Source: Linyphia triangularis
Taxonomy: Eukaryota; Arthropoda; Arachnida; Araneae; Linyphiidae
Length of the DNA: 64,000 bases
Assembly (NCBI GenBank): GCA_963978545.1
Contig: OZ021732.1
Span: 24,190,688 to 24,254,687 of the forward strand
Direction of reading: 5' to 3'
The notes under the pieces were generated by a model. It searched no databases, was not told the origin of the DNA, and saw nothing but the letters and a program-made list of their open reading frames with translations. Shown one piece after another: positions 1 through 11,017 of this stretch (the stretch's first letter is position 1; each line of letters starts with the position of its first letter). A program made the position numbers and the translations under genes.

Positions 1-497
1 TTTATATTATAGATTATAGAGGTACCAGAGGCAAATATTGAATAAAGTGTGTTCGGACTATTATTGTGATAAAAAATAAAGTTGTTCGTAATGCCCTAAT
101 TTTCGTCTGACAATTTTAATTTATCGCTCAAAATATTCAAATAGTTCATGATCGTCTTTTTATGTGACTACGAGACAATTTAAATATCAAATGGATTATA
201 AGAATGGACAATGGACAATTCCCGCATTTTTTATTTTTTATTTTTTTTTCAATTCTAAATGTCTCGAAATGACCATTAACACAAAAATTTCTATTCGCCA
301 CGTTTTTTTTCCCAAAAAATTTGCATTTTAAGTTTGCCTGTCAGATTTTTGCGGGAAAAGTTACCTTTTTTTTTGTGACTATTGTGACGTCATCGTTTCC
401 TAAATATCTCCATAGGTCGCGTGGCGGTTGTGGCTTTTAAAAACGTTGTTATCATGGAAATTTTAAATACTTGTCTTCTAGTCCTTTTGTTTTCATA
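1..497. other. AT-rich non-coding flank with a transposon end motif
   Basis: No gene is seen. At about 209-225 lies a GGACAATTCCCGCATTT motif whose reverse complement recurs at about 1588-1600 and 2112-2127. This suggests the terminus of a short-inverted-repeat element surrounding the THAP remnants. Confidence 0.4.
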
Positions 498-521
498 TTA
501 TTTGGTTGATTTTTTCTTAAA

Positions 522-818
522 ATGTCTAACATTTTCTACAAATATTTTATCATGCCAATGTGCAAAAGCACAATCATAACAACTCCTGACAAAATTTTCA
601 TTTACGTACCACTTTTTAAAAATACTCGAAAAAAGTGGTACCAAGCGATGAAGAGGGACATTGAAAAGTATATGCCACGGTCGACAAAGACTGTACGTTA
701 TGTTTGTGAAGATCATTTTGATATAAGTTACATTTATGATAATTTTTATATTAGGAAAATTAAAGAATGTTTGCCTTTTAAGTTTAAAACAAGCTATTTG
801 TTAGGAAAGCTATTCTAA
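522..818 (+). pseudogene. THAP zinc-finger domain remnant (forward copy)
   Basis: The 98-codon frame has the THAP C2CH layout: MPMCKSTI at the start (first Cys pair partly lost), KIFIYVP, a W-x-x-A-M-K-R-D helix, and VCEDHFD supplying the last Cys and His. THAP is a DNA-binding finger used by P-type transposases and derived host proteins. The normal upstream Cys appears lost and the frame ends shortly after CEDHFD, so this is a domain remnant of a mobile element. It faces the second copy at 2447-2737. Confidence 0.6.
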
Positions 819-865
819 ATTTTTGTAAACATCAAGTGCAAAGTAATGGGTCAAAATTGAAAGTT

Positions 866-991
866 CGGTACTAATTCTGCGCCAAGAATTGTTTACATAA
901 AACCACGCCAAATTATGTTCACTTGTTATTTAAAAAAAATGGCGGGGCAGCCATTTTTTGGCAAAAATTAACTTGGCGTAGTATCCGTACC
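866..991. repeat. Short inverted-repeat element (MITE-like), copy 1
   Basis: The ends GGTACTAATTCTGCGCCAAG and CTTGGCGTAGTATCCGTACC are inverted repeats with about 16 of 20 matches. The interior holds a CAGCCATTTTTTGGCAAAAAT block. A relative with the same interior and ends lies at about 19877-20035. No coding capacity. Confidence 0.5.
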
Positions 992-1479
992 AGACTTGGA
1001 TGTTGACAACGGCCCCCTTTAACGAAAAAATACCGATATTTTCTCACCAAACTTTTTATTCCAAGCACAACAAAACCATTCAAGTTAATTAAAGCAGGGA
1101 ATCTTGCCTAATGGCTTTTACGCCACAGGTTTCCGCTGTTACAAAATCCATATTCTTGCTGAAATAGACAGTCATCATTGTCGAGTCAATTTTTGGCAAA
1201 TTATTCGATTGACCTCTTACAAAACCAGGTACCATTTTTGCAATTAAATAAAAAACAGATACCTACAAAATAGGCGACCAAAAATATTTGAGAAACGGCA
1301 ACTACTAAGTAGAAACCACAGAGTATATAGTTGACACTTTGTGGTAGAAACCTCACCATAACAACAAGATGGAGCGAAGGAATTACGTCTCCGAACCTTT
1401 CGGGTCTCTTGACGTCATACTCAAAATCGGCCCGTTTTTAGCGGATCGCAATTTGAGGGTATTTTGCGCATTTTTTTTT

Positions 1480-1722
1480 CTTCTTAATATTTAAATAACT
1501 AATTTTTTTTAAAGAACTTTTATTGGAATATTTAGAATCAGAAAGAAATTCTTTATAAATATAAATCAACTTGAATCGTTTTTAAAAAGTGCGGGAATTG
1601 TCCATTCCCGCATTTTTTAAAAACAAGTGAAATTAGTACATATTTATGAAGAATTTCTTTCTGATTCCAAATATTTAAACAAAACTTCTTTAAAAAAAAT
1701 TAGTTATTTAAATATTAAGAAA
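1480..1722. repeat. Large palindrome centred near position 1600
   Basis: The sequence from about 1480 to 1598 reads as the reverse complement of about 1602 to 1722 with few mismatches; for example AGAATCAGAAAGAAATTC on the left answers GAATTTCTTTCTGATTC on the right. The tips form TGCGGGAAT-TGTCC-ATTCCCGCA. The two THAP remnants lie symmetrically either side, so this may be the join of two head-to-head copies. Confidence 0.65.
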
Positions 1723-2446
1723 AGAAAAAGCCCCAAAACCCAACCAAAGCCAGTCCGATCAAAACAGTCAACAAAATTCGTGACGGAAAGAATTCCCTGC
1801 TTTTCTATTGTTATCGTGATATTTCTGCCAAATAGCTATCGTTAAAAAAGTTGGCGTTAGTAGACCATTGCCACATTCCGTACAGGTTATTGCGTGATTT
1901 GCGAGAAACTTGCAAATCTGGTTTCCGCTGCTGCATTTCAAGCCAAGATGTTTGAGATCTCTTTACGTCACGTTCAATGCCATCGAAATGAGCCGTTTTC
2001 TCGCCAACCTCTAAAAAAAAGAAAGCGCATTGAGCAGACATTTTTATGTTTACTTTCGAATTTTCCTTTTCGAAACATTTAGAATCTAATAAAAATATTA
2101 AAAAAAAAAAAAATGCGGGAATTGTCTATTGCAAAATCAAATATTACATACAATCGATTTTTTACATGTTTCCACAATGCAAAAATTAAAAAAAAAAAGC
2201 CAGAAAACAATTCACTGTGAATTTATCAGAAAATGTAAAGTCAAACGAACATCATTGCAATATTTTTTCTTTAGCTCTATGAATTCATATTTTTATAAAA
2301 ATAAAATGATTCAATACTTTTTTTAAGTATTAGGTTTCATTCAGAATTAATATAAAAAAAAATAAAGGAATTAATATTCAAGTTCAATTCCAAACTTAAG
2401 AACTACTTTTCTACACATTTTTAAACTGTACGAAAACTTTTGTGAA
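1723..2446. other. Non-coding AT-rich spacer between THAP remnants
   Basis: No gene is recognised. It holds a GCGGGAATTGTC terminus motif near 2113-2125 following an A-run. The short open frames are not supported by any similarity I can see. Confidence 0.4.
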
Positions 2447-2737
2447 CTACTGTATATCATAGAATTTCAAAATAATTAGGTCATTATATAAAAACAAGAG
2501 TAATAGGTGTGCTATTATCACATCAAAATGATCTTCACAAACGGGTCGAGAAATTTTTGTAGAAACATTGTTTCGTTTCATGACTTTACATAATTTCTTG
2601 CGGATATCTGCGTGTTTAGCAACATTAATAAATATTTTAGCAGCGTTGGAAATTGAAGAATTCTTACAATTCGGGACGAGGCAATGTTTGTATGCTGAAT
2701 TTGAGGACATAATTTTAAATCCATTGAAAGAATACAC
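2447..2737 (-). pseudogene. THAP zinc-finger domain remnant (reverse copy)
   Basis: The minus frame reads MSSNSAYKHCLVPNCKNSS, KIFINVA, a KKLCKVMKRN helix and PVCEDHFD, the C2CH order of a THAP finger. The conserved Trp of the helix is replaced by Leu-Cys and the frame degenerates after CEDHFD. It is homologous to, and inverted relative to, 522-818. Confidence 0.65.
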
Positions 2738-2741
2738 GAAT

Positions 2742-2745
2742 AAAA

Positions 2746-2779
<34 letters not shown>

Positions 2780-2783
2780 TATA
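2742..2783. repeat. A-run and (TA)n microsatellite at Helitron-like 5' border
   Basis: About 20 A followed by roughly ten TA units, running straight into the AAGGCAAAGCCCTCACTCAC start of the next element. Confidence 0.85.
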
Positions 2784-4546
2784 AGGCAAAGCCCTCACTC
2801 ACTGACTCACTCATCACTAATTCTCCCACTTCCCACATAGTCACAACTCTGAAAATCGGCACAAATATCAACAATGGTAAAAATAGAGAAAGTAAACTAT
2901 TCCGATCTCGATTAAACCACTTTAAGGGGTCGAAAAGAGGTTAAACGTTCCAAACTGGGGACATTCGAAAATCCTACTTCCCACATAGTCACAACTCTGA
3001 AAATTGGCACAAATATCAACAATGGTAAAAATAGAAAAAGTAAACTATTCCGATCTCGATTAACCCACTTTAAGGGGTCAAAAAGGGGTTAAACGTTCCA
3101 AACTGGGGACATTCGAAAATCCCACTTCCCACATAGTCACAACTCTGAAAACTGGCACAAATATCAACAATGGTAAAAATAGAAAAAGTAAACTATTCCG
3201 ATCTCGATTAACCCACTTTAAGGGGTCGAAAAGGGGTTAAACGTTCCAAACTGGGGACATTCGAAAATCCTACTTCCCACATAGTCACAACTCTGAAAAC
3301 TGGCACAAATATCAACAATGGTAAAAATAGAAAAAGTAAACTATTCCGATCTCGATTAACCCACTTTAAGGGGTCAAAAAGAGGTTAAACGTTCCAAACG
3401 GGGGACATTCGAATATCCTACTTCCCATTTGGTCACAACTCTAAAAATTGGTACAAATATTAACAATAGTAAACATAGAAAAAGTAAGCTATTCCGATCT
3501 CGATTAACCCACTTTAAGGGGTGGAACAGGGGTTAAACGTTCCAAACGAGGGATATTCGAATGTCCTACTTCCCCTTTCGTCACAAATCTGAAATCTGGT
3601 GCAAGTATCAACAAAAACAAACGTATAAAAAGTAAGCTATTCCGATCTCTATTTACCCACTCTAAGAGGTAAAAAAGGGGTTAAATAACGTTCCAAACGA
3701 GGGATATTCGAATGTACCACTTCCCATATGGTCACAACTCTAAAAATTGGTACAAATGTCAACAATGGTAAACATAGAAAAAGTAAGCTATTCCGATCTC
3801 GATTAACCCACTTTAAGAGGTCAAAAAGGGGTTAAACGTTCCAAACGAGCGATATATTCGAATGTCCTACTTCTCATATTTTCACAATTCTGAAAACTGG
3901 TGTGAATATCAATAAAGACAAACGCAGAAAAAGTAAACTATTCCGATCTCGGGTAGATCAAGGGGTGGAAAAGGGGTTAAACGTTCCAAACGAGGAATAT
4001 TCGAATGTACCACTTCCCATATGGTCACAACTCGGAAATTTGGTACAAATGTCAAAAAAGATTAAACATAGAAAAAGTAAGCTATTCTGTTCTCGATTAA
4101 CCAACTTTAAGGGGTCAAATGTTCCAAACGAGGGATATCCGAATGTTCCTCTTCCAATGTAGTCATTTTTCTGATATTTTTTTGCAAATGTTAAAAAAAT
4201 AAGTCATTCCAATATCGATTAACGAATTTTTAAGGGATGAAAAGACGACGCAACATTGAAACTATACGAGGATTAACTTAATGTCGAATTAACTTAATTC
4301 CAATACAGCTACTACTTTGAAATTTAGAACTAAGAGCAAACATAAACACAATAAACTATTCCAGTTTACTATTCACAATTATAAATTTTGTTTAAAATGT
4401 CAACAAAGGAAAGTTCCTATTTTGATAAATCAATTTGTCGGGATCGAAATGGGAGCAAACGTCTGAAGTGTAGAATACATGAATGTCTTTTGATCGCTAA
4501 AATGCTAATGGTAAAATTTCGTAGCGCAGCACGGGTATTCAGCTAG
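2765..4546 (+). mobile_element. Helitron/Helentron-like non-autonomous element with tandem core
   Basis: The 5' end TATATATAAGGCAAAGCCC and the 3' end CACGGGTATTCAGCTAG followed by T fit the Helitron rule of a CTAG-type 3' terminus inserted next to T. The same 5' and 3' ends occur in inverted form in the copy at 22661-30188, which fixes the borders independently. There is no Rep/helicase reading frame; the body is a minisatellite. I did not confirm the 3' hairpin. Confidence 0.65.
2828..4160 (+). repeat. Tandem array, 148-bp unit, about nine units
   Basis: The marker ACTTCCCA(C/T)AT recurs at 2828, 2976, 3124, 3272, 3420 and 3568, exactly 148 bp apart, then at 3719, 3869 and 4012 with 143-151 bp spacing. 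Each unit carries TCACAACTCTGAAAA, ATTCCGATCTCGATTAACCC and TTAAACGTTCCAAAC. Units diverge gradually toward the 3' side, typical of an ageing minisatellite inside a Helitron-like element. Confidence 0.9.
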
Positions 4547-4822
4547 TATATATATAAGAACGCGCTTTAGCAGTACGAATAAATTCACGATACTTTCAAA
4601 TACCGCGCGAAGCCAAAGTTGGATTATGACGTAGGGGGACGTCACAGCTAAGCTAGTCACGTTTTTACCGCGCTTTTACAAGTAAGAAATTGAAACCGGT
4701 AAAACTCGAGAAATATTGAACAGATTTAAAAAAAAATTCTAGTTTTGGTTATCTTTCGTCACTCTTATAAAAAAAATAATTAAAAAAAAAAAATATGCTC
4801 AACTTGTCCATTCTTGTATGGG

Positions 4823-4863
<41 letters not shown>

Positions 4864-5281
4864 TTGCCAAATTGGCGATTTTGGCCATATATTTTTCTAC
4901 AATCCTTATATTATCCTCTAGTATAAGCGAAACTGAGGGGAGAAGAAACGCGATCTTTGATGAGGTATGCTCAAAGAAAGAGAACTCTGTGTTGAAAACA
5001 TTCGTTTTTCATCTTTTAACGATTTTATTGCACTTCTGCTGGAATTTCGGTTGTGGGGATGTTTAGAACATATTTAGAGGCATTACCACAGTGGTTTTGA
5101 TCAAAATCGTTGGAGCCGTTTTTTCACAATCATTGAAAAACGTGATTTTTTCAATGGCAGCTACCTTATGCGCATGCACGAGTTTGATGAAAACCTTAGG
5201 TAGGTAACATGACCACCACTAACCCTCATACCAAATTTGAACATCGTTGGTCAGTTGGTTTGGGAGTTATATGCTGACCAC
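4547..5281. other. Non-coding stretch with long A-run
   Basis: No gene is seen. It includes an uninterrupted A-run (about 4828-4861) and, at 5110-5215, a block (TTTTTTCAATGGCAGCTACC and neighbours) whose inverted relative lies at about 8484-8550, on the far side of the hAT insertion. Confidence 0.4.
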
Positions 5282-7567
5282 CAGGGGCGTACTGGGACAT
5301 AAAATCGGCCCGGTGATTTTAGAGCTATGCCAGCTCAAATTTTCTAAATCATTATTAATAAAATTTTATTTTTAATAAAATAAATCCATAATTAAATCAT
5401 TTTAATAATTAAATACTTTTAATAAATAATATATTTTATTATTTAAGTATTCATATTTTATAATTAATATGTTTTGTTATTTAAATATTCATATTTAAAT
5501 ATTTTTTTTTTTTAAATTTGAATAATTCAATTGTTACAAAAATAATTTTATTAAATCAAATATTCTTTGTTTCTATTATTTGTATGATTTATGACTCCTT
5601 GGCGTGAAGTTGGTTTCCGTCATAAATCATTGATTGTTGTTTGCCGCTAAAACTATAACAAGAAATCAGAATTGTAAAACAATGTCCGGGAATTTAACTA
5701 GTAGGATTGTTAGAAAATGACACCCGAAATGATAATATATTTACCCTTAAACATTATAAAATAAGTAAAAAGTAATACGCTATTATATAATTTGTTTAGT
5801 ACATCTACTTTTCTTAGTCATCTCTAAAAGACCTCACCGAGAGGGGGGGGGGGGATCGTTATTTGAATGCATTGGGCTTTTTAAAAGCATATCTATTTAT
5901 GATAAAAAATAAAAAAACATAAATTAGAAATTTTTTAAAAAAACTTCCGTACCAGACCGGCCTATTTTCTACAGACACTGACCGGCCCAGTGATTGCACC
6001 GAACAACCCTGTGGCCAGTACCCCTAGTAGCAATCACTGCATGGCGTTTCGTCGGCCAATGATCGGAATTCATCAAAGTCATCGGCGATTCTCCAGACTG
6101 ATATATAAACACACCCGTATTTCCTCGTCTGCCGATGACCCTAAACTCATCGGAAAAATATCTTCCCAACATCGGTGGCCGGTGGAATTTCTGATCATCG
6201 TTTTTTTGATCGGCAAAAGATATCGGAACGACATCGGAGACAGGCGATAAAAAACTTATGTTTCTTTTTCTTGCAATTAGAGGCGATCCTTAAATGTATT
6301 TCAAATTTAAATCAAGTATTCAATTTGCTAAACATTTCGCTTTGGCAATAAGTGAAAAATATTTTAAAAATAAGTGTACGAAAAATTTTAAATGTAAAAA
6401 TATATTTTGAAAAAATGCAAACCACATAATTATATATTGCTTATCTAATACGTCAATAAAATCCATAAATAAAAGTTTTTATATAGTAAAAAAATATAGG
6501 AACAATTTTCTAAAATAAAAAATAAATTCTCCATTTCAATTTCAGTATAAAATAAAAATATAGTCTTTGTTTTTAAATAATTTTCATTATAATTTGATGA
6601 ACTCATTTTGGTCCGTTCTTTAAACATCTTTTAAGTAAAATAAAAATATGTTTATATGTTTCAAAAAGTTAATCAAATTGAATATAGTTTTTTAAAAAAT
6701 CTAAAAATTAAATATATTTTTTTAAATGTCAAAATTATTAAGTAAACTCTTAAATTGCATTTAAAAAAATATCATAAAATTTACACGTCAATTAGTTAAA
6801 ATTTTACAAAATAGATGGCGACACTATTTATTATGACACTATTTTTTTTTTTTTTTTGCTGCAATAAATAAATTAATATCATTTTCCCAAATTTATGGAA
6901 GATTTGCTATTTTCCGAAAATTCCCCATATATAAAAAAAAATGTCGGTCAATTTCCTTGCAAAGTCTGTATGATAGTAGAGTTTTGTACTACAATACAAT
7001 TGCTATACCAAAAACTGCAAGTACCGACAGTCTAGTGGCCAAGACAGCGCGCTTCGGAGACGATCGTTCTCGGCTCGATGCCAGGGTAAGCAATTTAGAC
7101 AATTCTGGCGTGAGTAATTTGGTGGTGTTTTAACTTCGATTTGTACTCGTAATATGTCACTGCAAATACTACAATATAAGAATTACGCGCTCTGGGTAAA
7201 TATTTTAGTTTTGCATTATTTTAACTTGTCGTTTTTAATATTCGATACTTACATCTTTATAATTATTTAATGTTTATTAATTGATATTTTCGACAAAATA
7301 AAGACCATCGTTTCGATATTTCTTGAGAGCAAAATTTTCCTCGGATAGTGCTTGTATTGCCCCCTTTTCCCTCGGCCTTCAAATCAATTCTTGTCTGCTT
7401 CTCCTTGAATTCGATCAGTTTCCGGACACGGGGGCAAAATGGATTAGTTGCCAAGGGAAAGATAAGTTTAGAGTGAGTTTCCGGTGAATCGCCAATCACC
7501 GGCGATTCACCTGGGGATGGAATTCCGATCACCGCCCGAGGTAAAATTGTTACTAGGGACGCCCCTG
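5282..7567. mobile_element. hAT-type non-autonomous insertion, 8-bp TSD
   Basis: The left end CAGGGGCGTACTGG and right end GGGACGCCCCTG are inverted, and both flanks carry CTGACCAC (5274-5281 and 7568-7575), an 8-bp duplication typical of hAT. Removing 5282-7567 restores a continuous GTTATATGCTGACCACAGAT. The interior is AT-rich, holds a 12-nt G tract at 5843 and no transposase frame. A tRNA-like stretch at about 7030-7085 (GGCTCGATGCC resembling a B box) may be an old SINE. Confidence 0.8.
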
Positions 7568-8617
7568 CTGACCACAGATACACAGACAGATATTTTTTCT
7601 ATATCACTTTTTTGAAATCAGGATGTTCCAAAATGTGACAAAATGCATTTTTTTTTTAACCGAATGCTATACTTTTATTATCCTATGTATACATATGGGT
7701 AATTGATAGTAAAAAATGTATTTTATTGTCGAAAGAAAGAAAAAGCTGCAAAGGATGCCTGATGCCAACCGGGTCCGTCAGTGTCTGTAAAAAATGAACC
7801 GGTCCGATACTTATAAGTTTTTTTTTTTAATGTTCCAATTTTTATTTCAATATAAGTAGTTGCTTTGCTTAGCACTTTTTTTTAAAAGTCCAATGCATTT
7901 AAATCCCAATCACATCCCCCACAATTATAAGAATTCAATTATTAAAATTAATTTATAAATAAAACTATTTAATTATTGAAATTATTTTATATAAATATTT
8001 AATTATTGAAATTATTTTATATAAATATTTAAATAAGAAAGTTAAGTAATTATTAAAATTAATTATCATAATTAATTATTGGAAATATTATTAAAATTTG
8101 ATTAATGATTTTATTTAATGGGTTGGTTGAAATGAGTCGGCAAACTTTCATTTATAGTCGGCATTTTCTGAGGTACACCCCCCATATAAGTTGCATCGGA
8201 TCGCCACTTGACTATGGGTGTTGAATTAAAACCAAGTAGTTCAGGTTCGAAACTTCGTTTGTTATGAATAACTATCAATAAAGAACTCCACAGTATTACG
8301 AAGAACACATTTTTAATTTTGACAAACATCAACCGTCGCCTAATCTTTCGAATACAAACAGATATTATTATTTTTAGAATTACAGATATTCTTTTTAGAA
8401 CTACACCAGCATATCCATGGCAACTCTCTCTTCAAAATTCGTAATCGTTGCTACTCACTTAACATTCCGCAACAATGGGACCTCTCATAAAGGTTTTCGT
8501 CAAAATATAAGATAGCTGCCATTGAAAAAATTATGTTTTTTAGTAATTGCTAAAAAATGGCTGTAACGATATGGTAATCAATATAGATTTAGTATTATCT
8601 CTTAAAAGTGTTACAAA
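7568..8617. other. Non-coding stretch between two hAT insertions
   Basis: No gene. Positions about 7765-7800 (GTCAGTGTCTGTAAAAAATG, ACCGGTCCGATAC) resemble, in inverse orientation, about 5945-5990 of the preceding element. The stretch at 7910-8100 is very AT-rich. Confidence 0.4.
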
Positions 8618-10178
8618 CAGTGGCGGCTGGTGCAGGGGGCCAGGGGGGGCCCGGGCCCCTTCACTTTTTGGAACCCTGATCCCATTTATATATATTTGAT
8701 AATGTTATTATGGAATTTCTGTAAAATATTTTAAAAATGCAAGACTAATGAAAGCAGTTATTAACCTCACAATATTAATTATTGTGCTTGGAGCAATAGA
8801 AAATGTCAATCAATCGCAACCATTTCAATAAACACACAGTCCCGTCTATCCCTCCTCTTAAAGACCCCATCATAATGACCTTGAAGTCTATTCGCGGGGA
8901 CGCAATTCTTGAGGGATAAACGACCCCTTTCTCGAAGACCTTGAAAAGAATATAGATTAAAGCTTGTAACCAGGTCCTTCACTTCCTGTTTTTTTTTCTT
9001 CTTCGTTTTTTTTTTTTTTTTTTTTTTTGGGGGGGGGGGGGTCTTTCTCCTGCAGGGGTATCAATTTACTGCAATTCTATAAGGAATGGTCCACTTTTTG
9101 TGTTGGGCAAAAGTAGTCTATCTCGAGCATGAACTGTCGTAAGAAGTGTTGGAATTTTCTACAGCCCAAGCATACAAGGGAATGACGGTGAATTAAATTG
9201 GGAGAGCCAGAGAAAATAGACAGAAAACTACAATTATACATGGTGAAGAGGGAATTAAATTTTTAACAAAAAACTCGGTGAGATCATTTAATTTTACCCT
9301 TTATACTTCAAATATAAGCGTAAACTTTCCTTAATAAATAAATTTTTAAACAAAATCGTGATTTTTCAAAAAATATTTAGAGACGCATTTTGTTCAGGTA
9401 ATCCTAGGTCCCTTCGCATGGATGAGCTCAATTGGTTATGTATTTCATTATCTTAATTATCATACAGAATATAATTTTTCTTCTTAATTCATTCGATTTT
9501 AGAAGTGATTAGATAAATGAGTTATACAGCAAGTAAAATTAGGCTGTCCTTATCTTCCTCCTCCCATCCTATTTCACAACCTAATTGCTGTTATAATAAT
9601 AAAAAATGATCATCGAAGCAACCTCACTGACTTGACTGACGTCTAAATCCGCTTCTGAGTATGCAGACATAGGACTCACTATACCTTCAGCATCTTCTTA
9701 CTTTGGTATAGCAATGAAATTTCATTTTATGGGTCAACAAAAAACAAGATTTATTTTATTATTTTTTTGCAAATAAAACATTATTTTAATCCATATAAAT
9801 TTGTTTGACATTCCTCACACAGAAAAATAGCTATCTTTAACCTATTCAATTGCCTGAAATATCCATTTATAAGGACAACAATAAACAAATTTTTTGTGGT
9901 ACATTCCACAAGTGACAAAAGGTCTCTGACTGAACAGTAAACAACCAAACAATTAGAAAATTTATATTTTTATTATTTTTTGTGAAAACAAGGGGTACCA
10001 AGTCCCCTTAACTGCTCCTATATAGCTTTGTTTTATGTGCATTTGAATAACATTTAATTGTATGAAACTTTTGTATTTTAAAATTTGCACTCATCCCCCC
10101 CCCCCCCCTCCTTTCCTAAAAAAAAATGGCATTGTTAATTTGGGCCCCCTCACTTTTACTACTCACGAGCCGCCACTG
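8618..10178. mobile_element. hAT-type non-autonomous insertion, perfect 8-bp TSD
   Basis: The termini CAGTGGCGGCTGG and GAGCCGCCACTG are inverted and flanked on both sides by GTTACAAA (8610-8617 and 10179-10186). It contains a T23G13 run at 9006-9041 and a 14-nt C tract at 10095. No transposase frame was found; it is a deletion derivative. Confidence 0.85.
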
Positions 10179-10824
10179 GTTACAAACATTTCGATCTCCG
10201 AAATTCCCTTAGAAATGCAACAAAGCTGTAAAAAGTTGAAAAGTAAACATATATAACACGAACTCTCTTCTCTTGAACATCGCATCTCAACAATTGTTGC
10301 TCATCTGTTTCACTTACAAGAAGGGATAACGTAACAGTTATTGAAAAGTATATCACCAAATTCCAAATTTAGCATCTTGGAGTTTTTTTCCCTTGCCGAA
10401 ACTAAGAATTATCCTAAATCTGGTAATTTTTTTAAATGAATAAAAACCCAATTCTTGTTAAATTTAAATGTATTGAACGATAGTAAGTGTAATTGAAAGC
10501 TGTGCGATGTTCCTTTTTTTTTTTTTTTTTTTTAAGTTTTAATAAAATAACATTCAGATCAGCAGTTTAGTAAGCAATATTTTTTTGACGCTTAAATTCC
10601 GCGCGTTTTCACATATATTTCACTCTTCTGCGAAAATCATGAATACTTTTGAAGCTATAAAAACTAAAAAGATTGCTTTGAATTCATAAAGTCATTTGCG
10701 TTTTTCCGACTTTTTAATCATATTTTATCAATTTGCCACCTTGGGATTTGTTTTTAACTTGCCGCTACTTTGTAATTGTACTTTAACTGTAGCCGTATCT
10801 TTTCACCAGCGGTCTTTTTTTTAG
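10179..10824. other. Region just upstream of PELP1 exon 1
   Basis: No gene is seen. It may contain the promoter and 5' UTR: a TATAAAAAC box-like string lies at 10656-10664. It ends in the pyrimidine tract and AG at 10813-10824 that may be an acceptor. Transcript evidence would be needed to choose. Confidence 0.3.
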
Positions 10825-10915
10825 GTTGAATACAACATCCAAGTTAACAAAGCGCTACGCGCCATTAATCGTTCAAAATTATTTTGCATTTAAGAATTTT
10901 TATCACATTGTAAAA

Positions 10916-11017
10916 ATGTGGCCTTGTTTTTCAAGAATGCTGGAAAGCAATACAACTACCCAAGACAAAATGTCGTATCTTAGAATGATTTCCTTTTGCC
11001 AGAACATGAGATTGCAG
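10916..11017 (+). CDS. PELP1: PELP1 exon 1 (putative first coding exon)
   Basis: The first in-frame ATG (10916) opens MWPCFSRMLE and the exon ends AGATTGCAG/gtaagt in phase 0, which fits exon 2. The frame stays open upstream to a TAG at 10790 but has no earlier ATG. A strong pyrimidine tract plus AG at 10813-10824 could instead be an acceptor, making this an internal exon that starts at 10825. No clear similarity to PELP1 is visible in this stretch, so the exon rests on its open frame, donor and phase. Confidence 0.5.

Noticed and set aside
2828..4160. CRISPR-like array
   Set aside because: Units of 148 bp are contiguous similar sequences without unique spacers, in a eukaryotic Helitron-like element.
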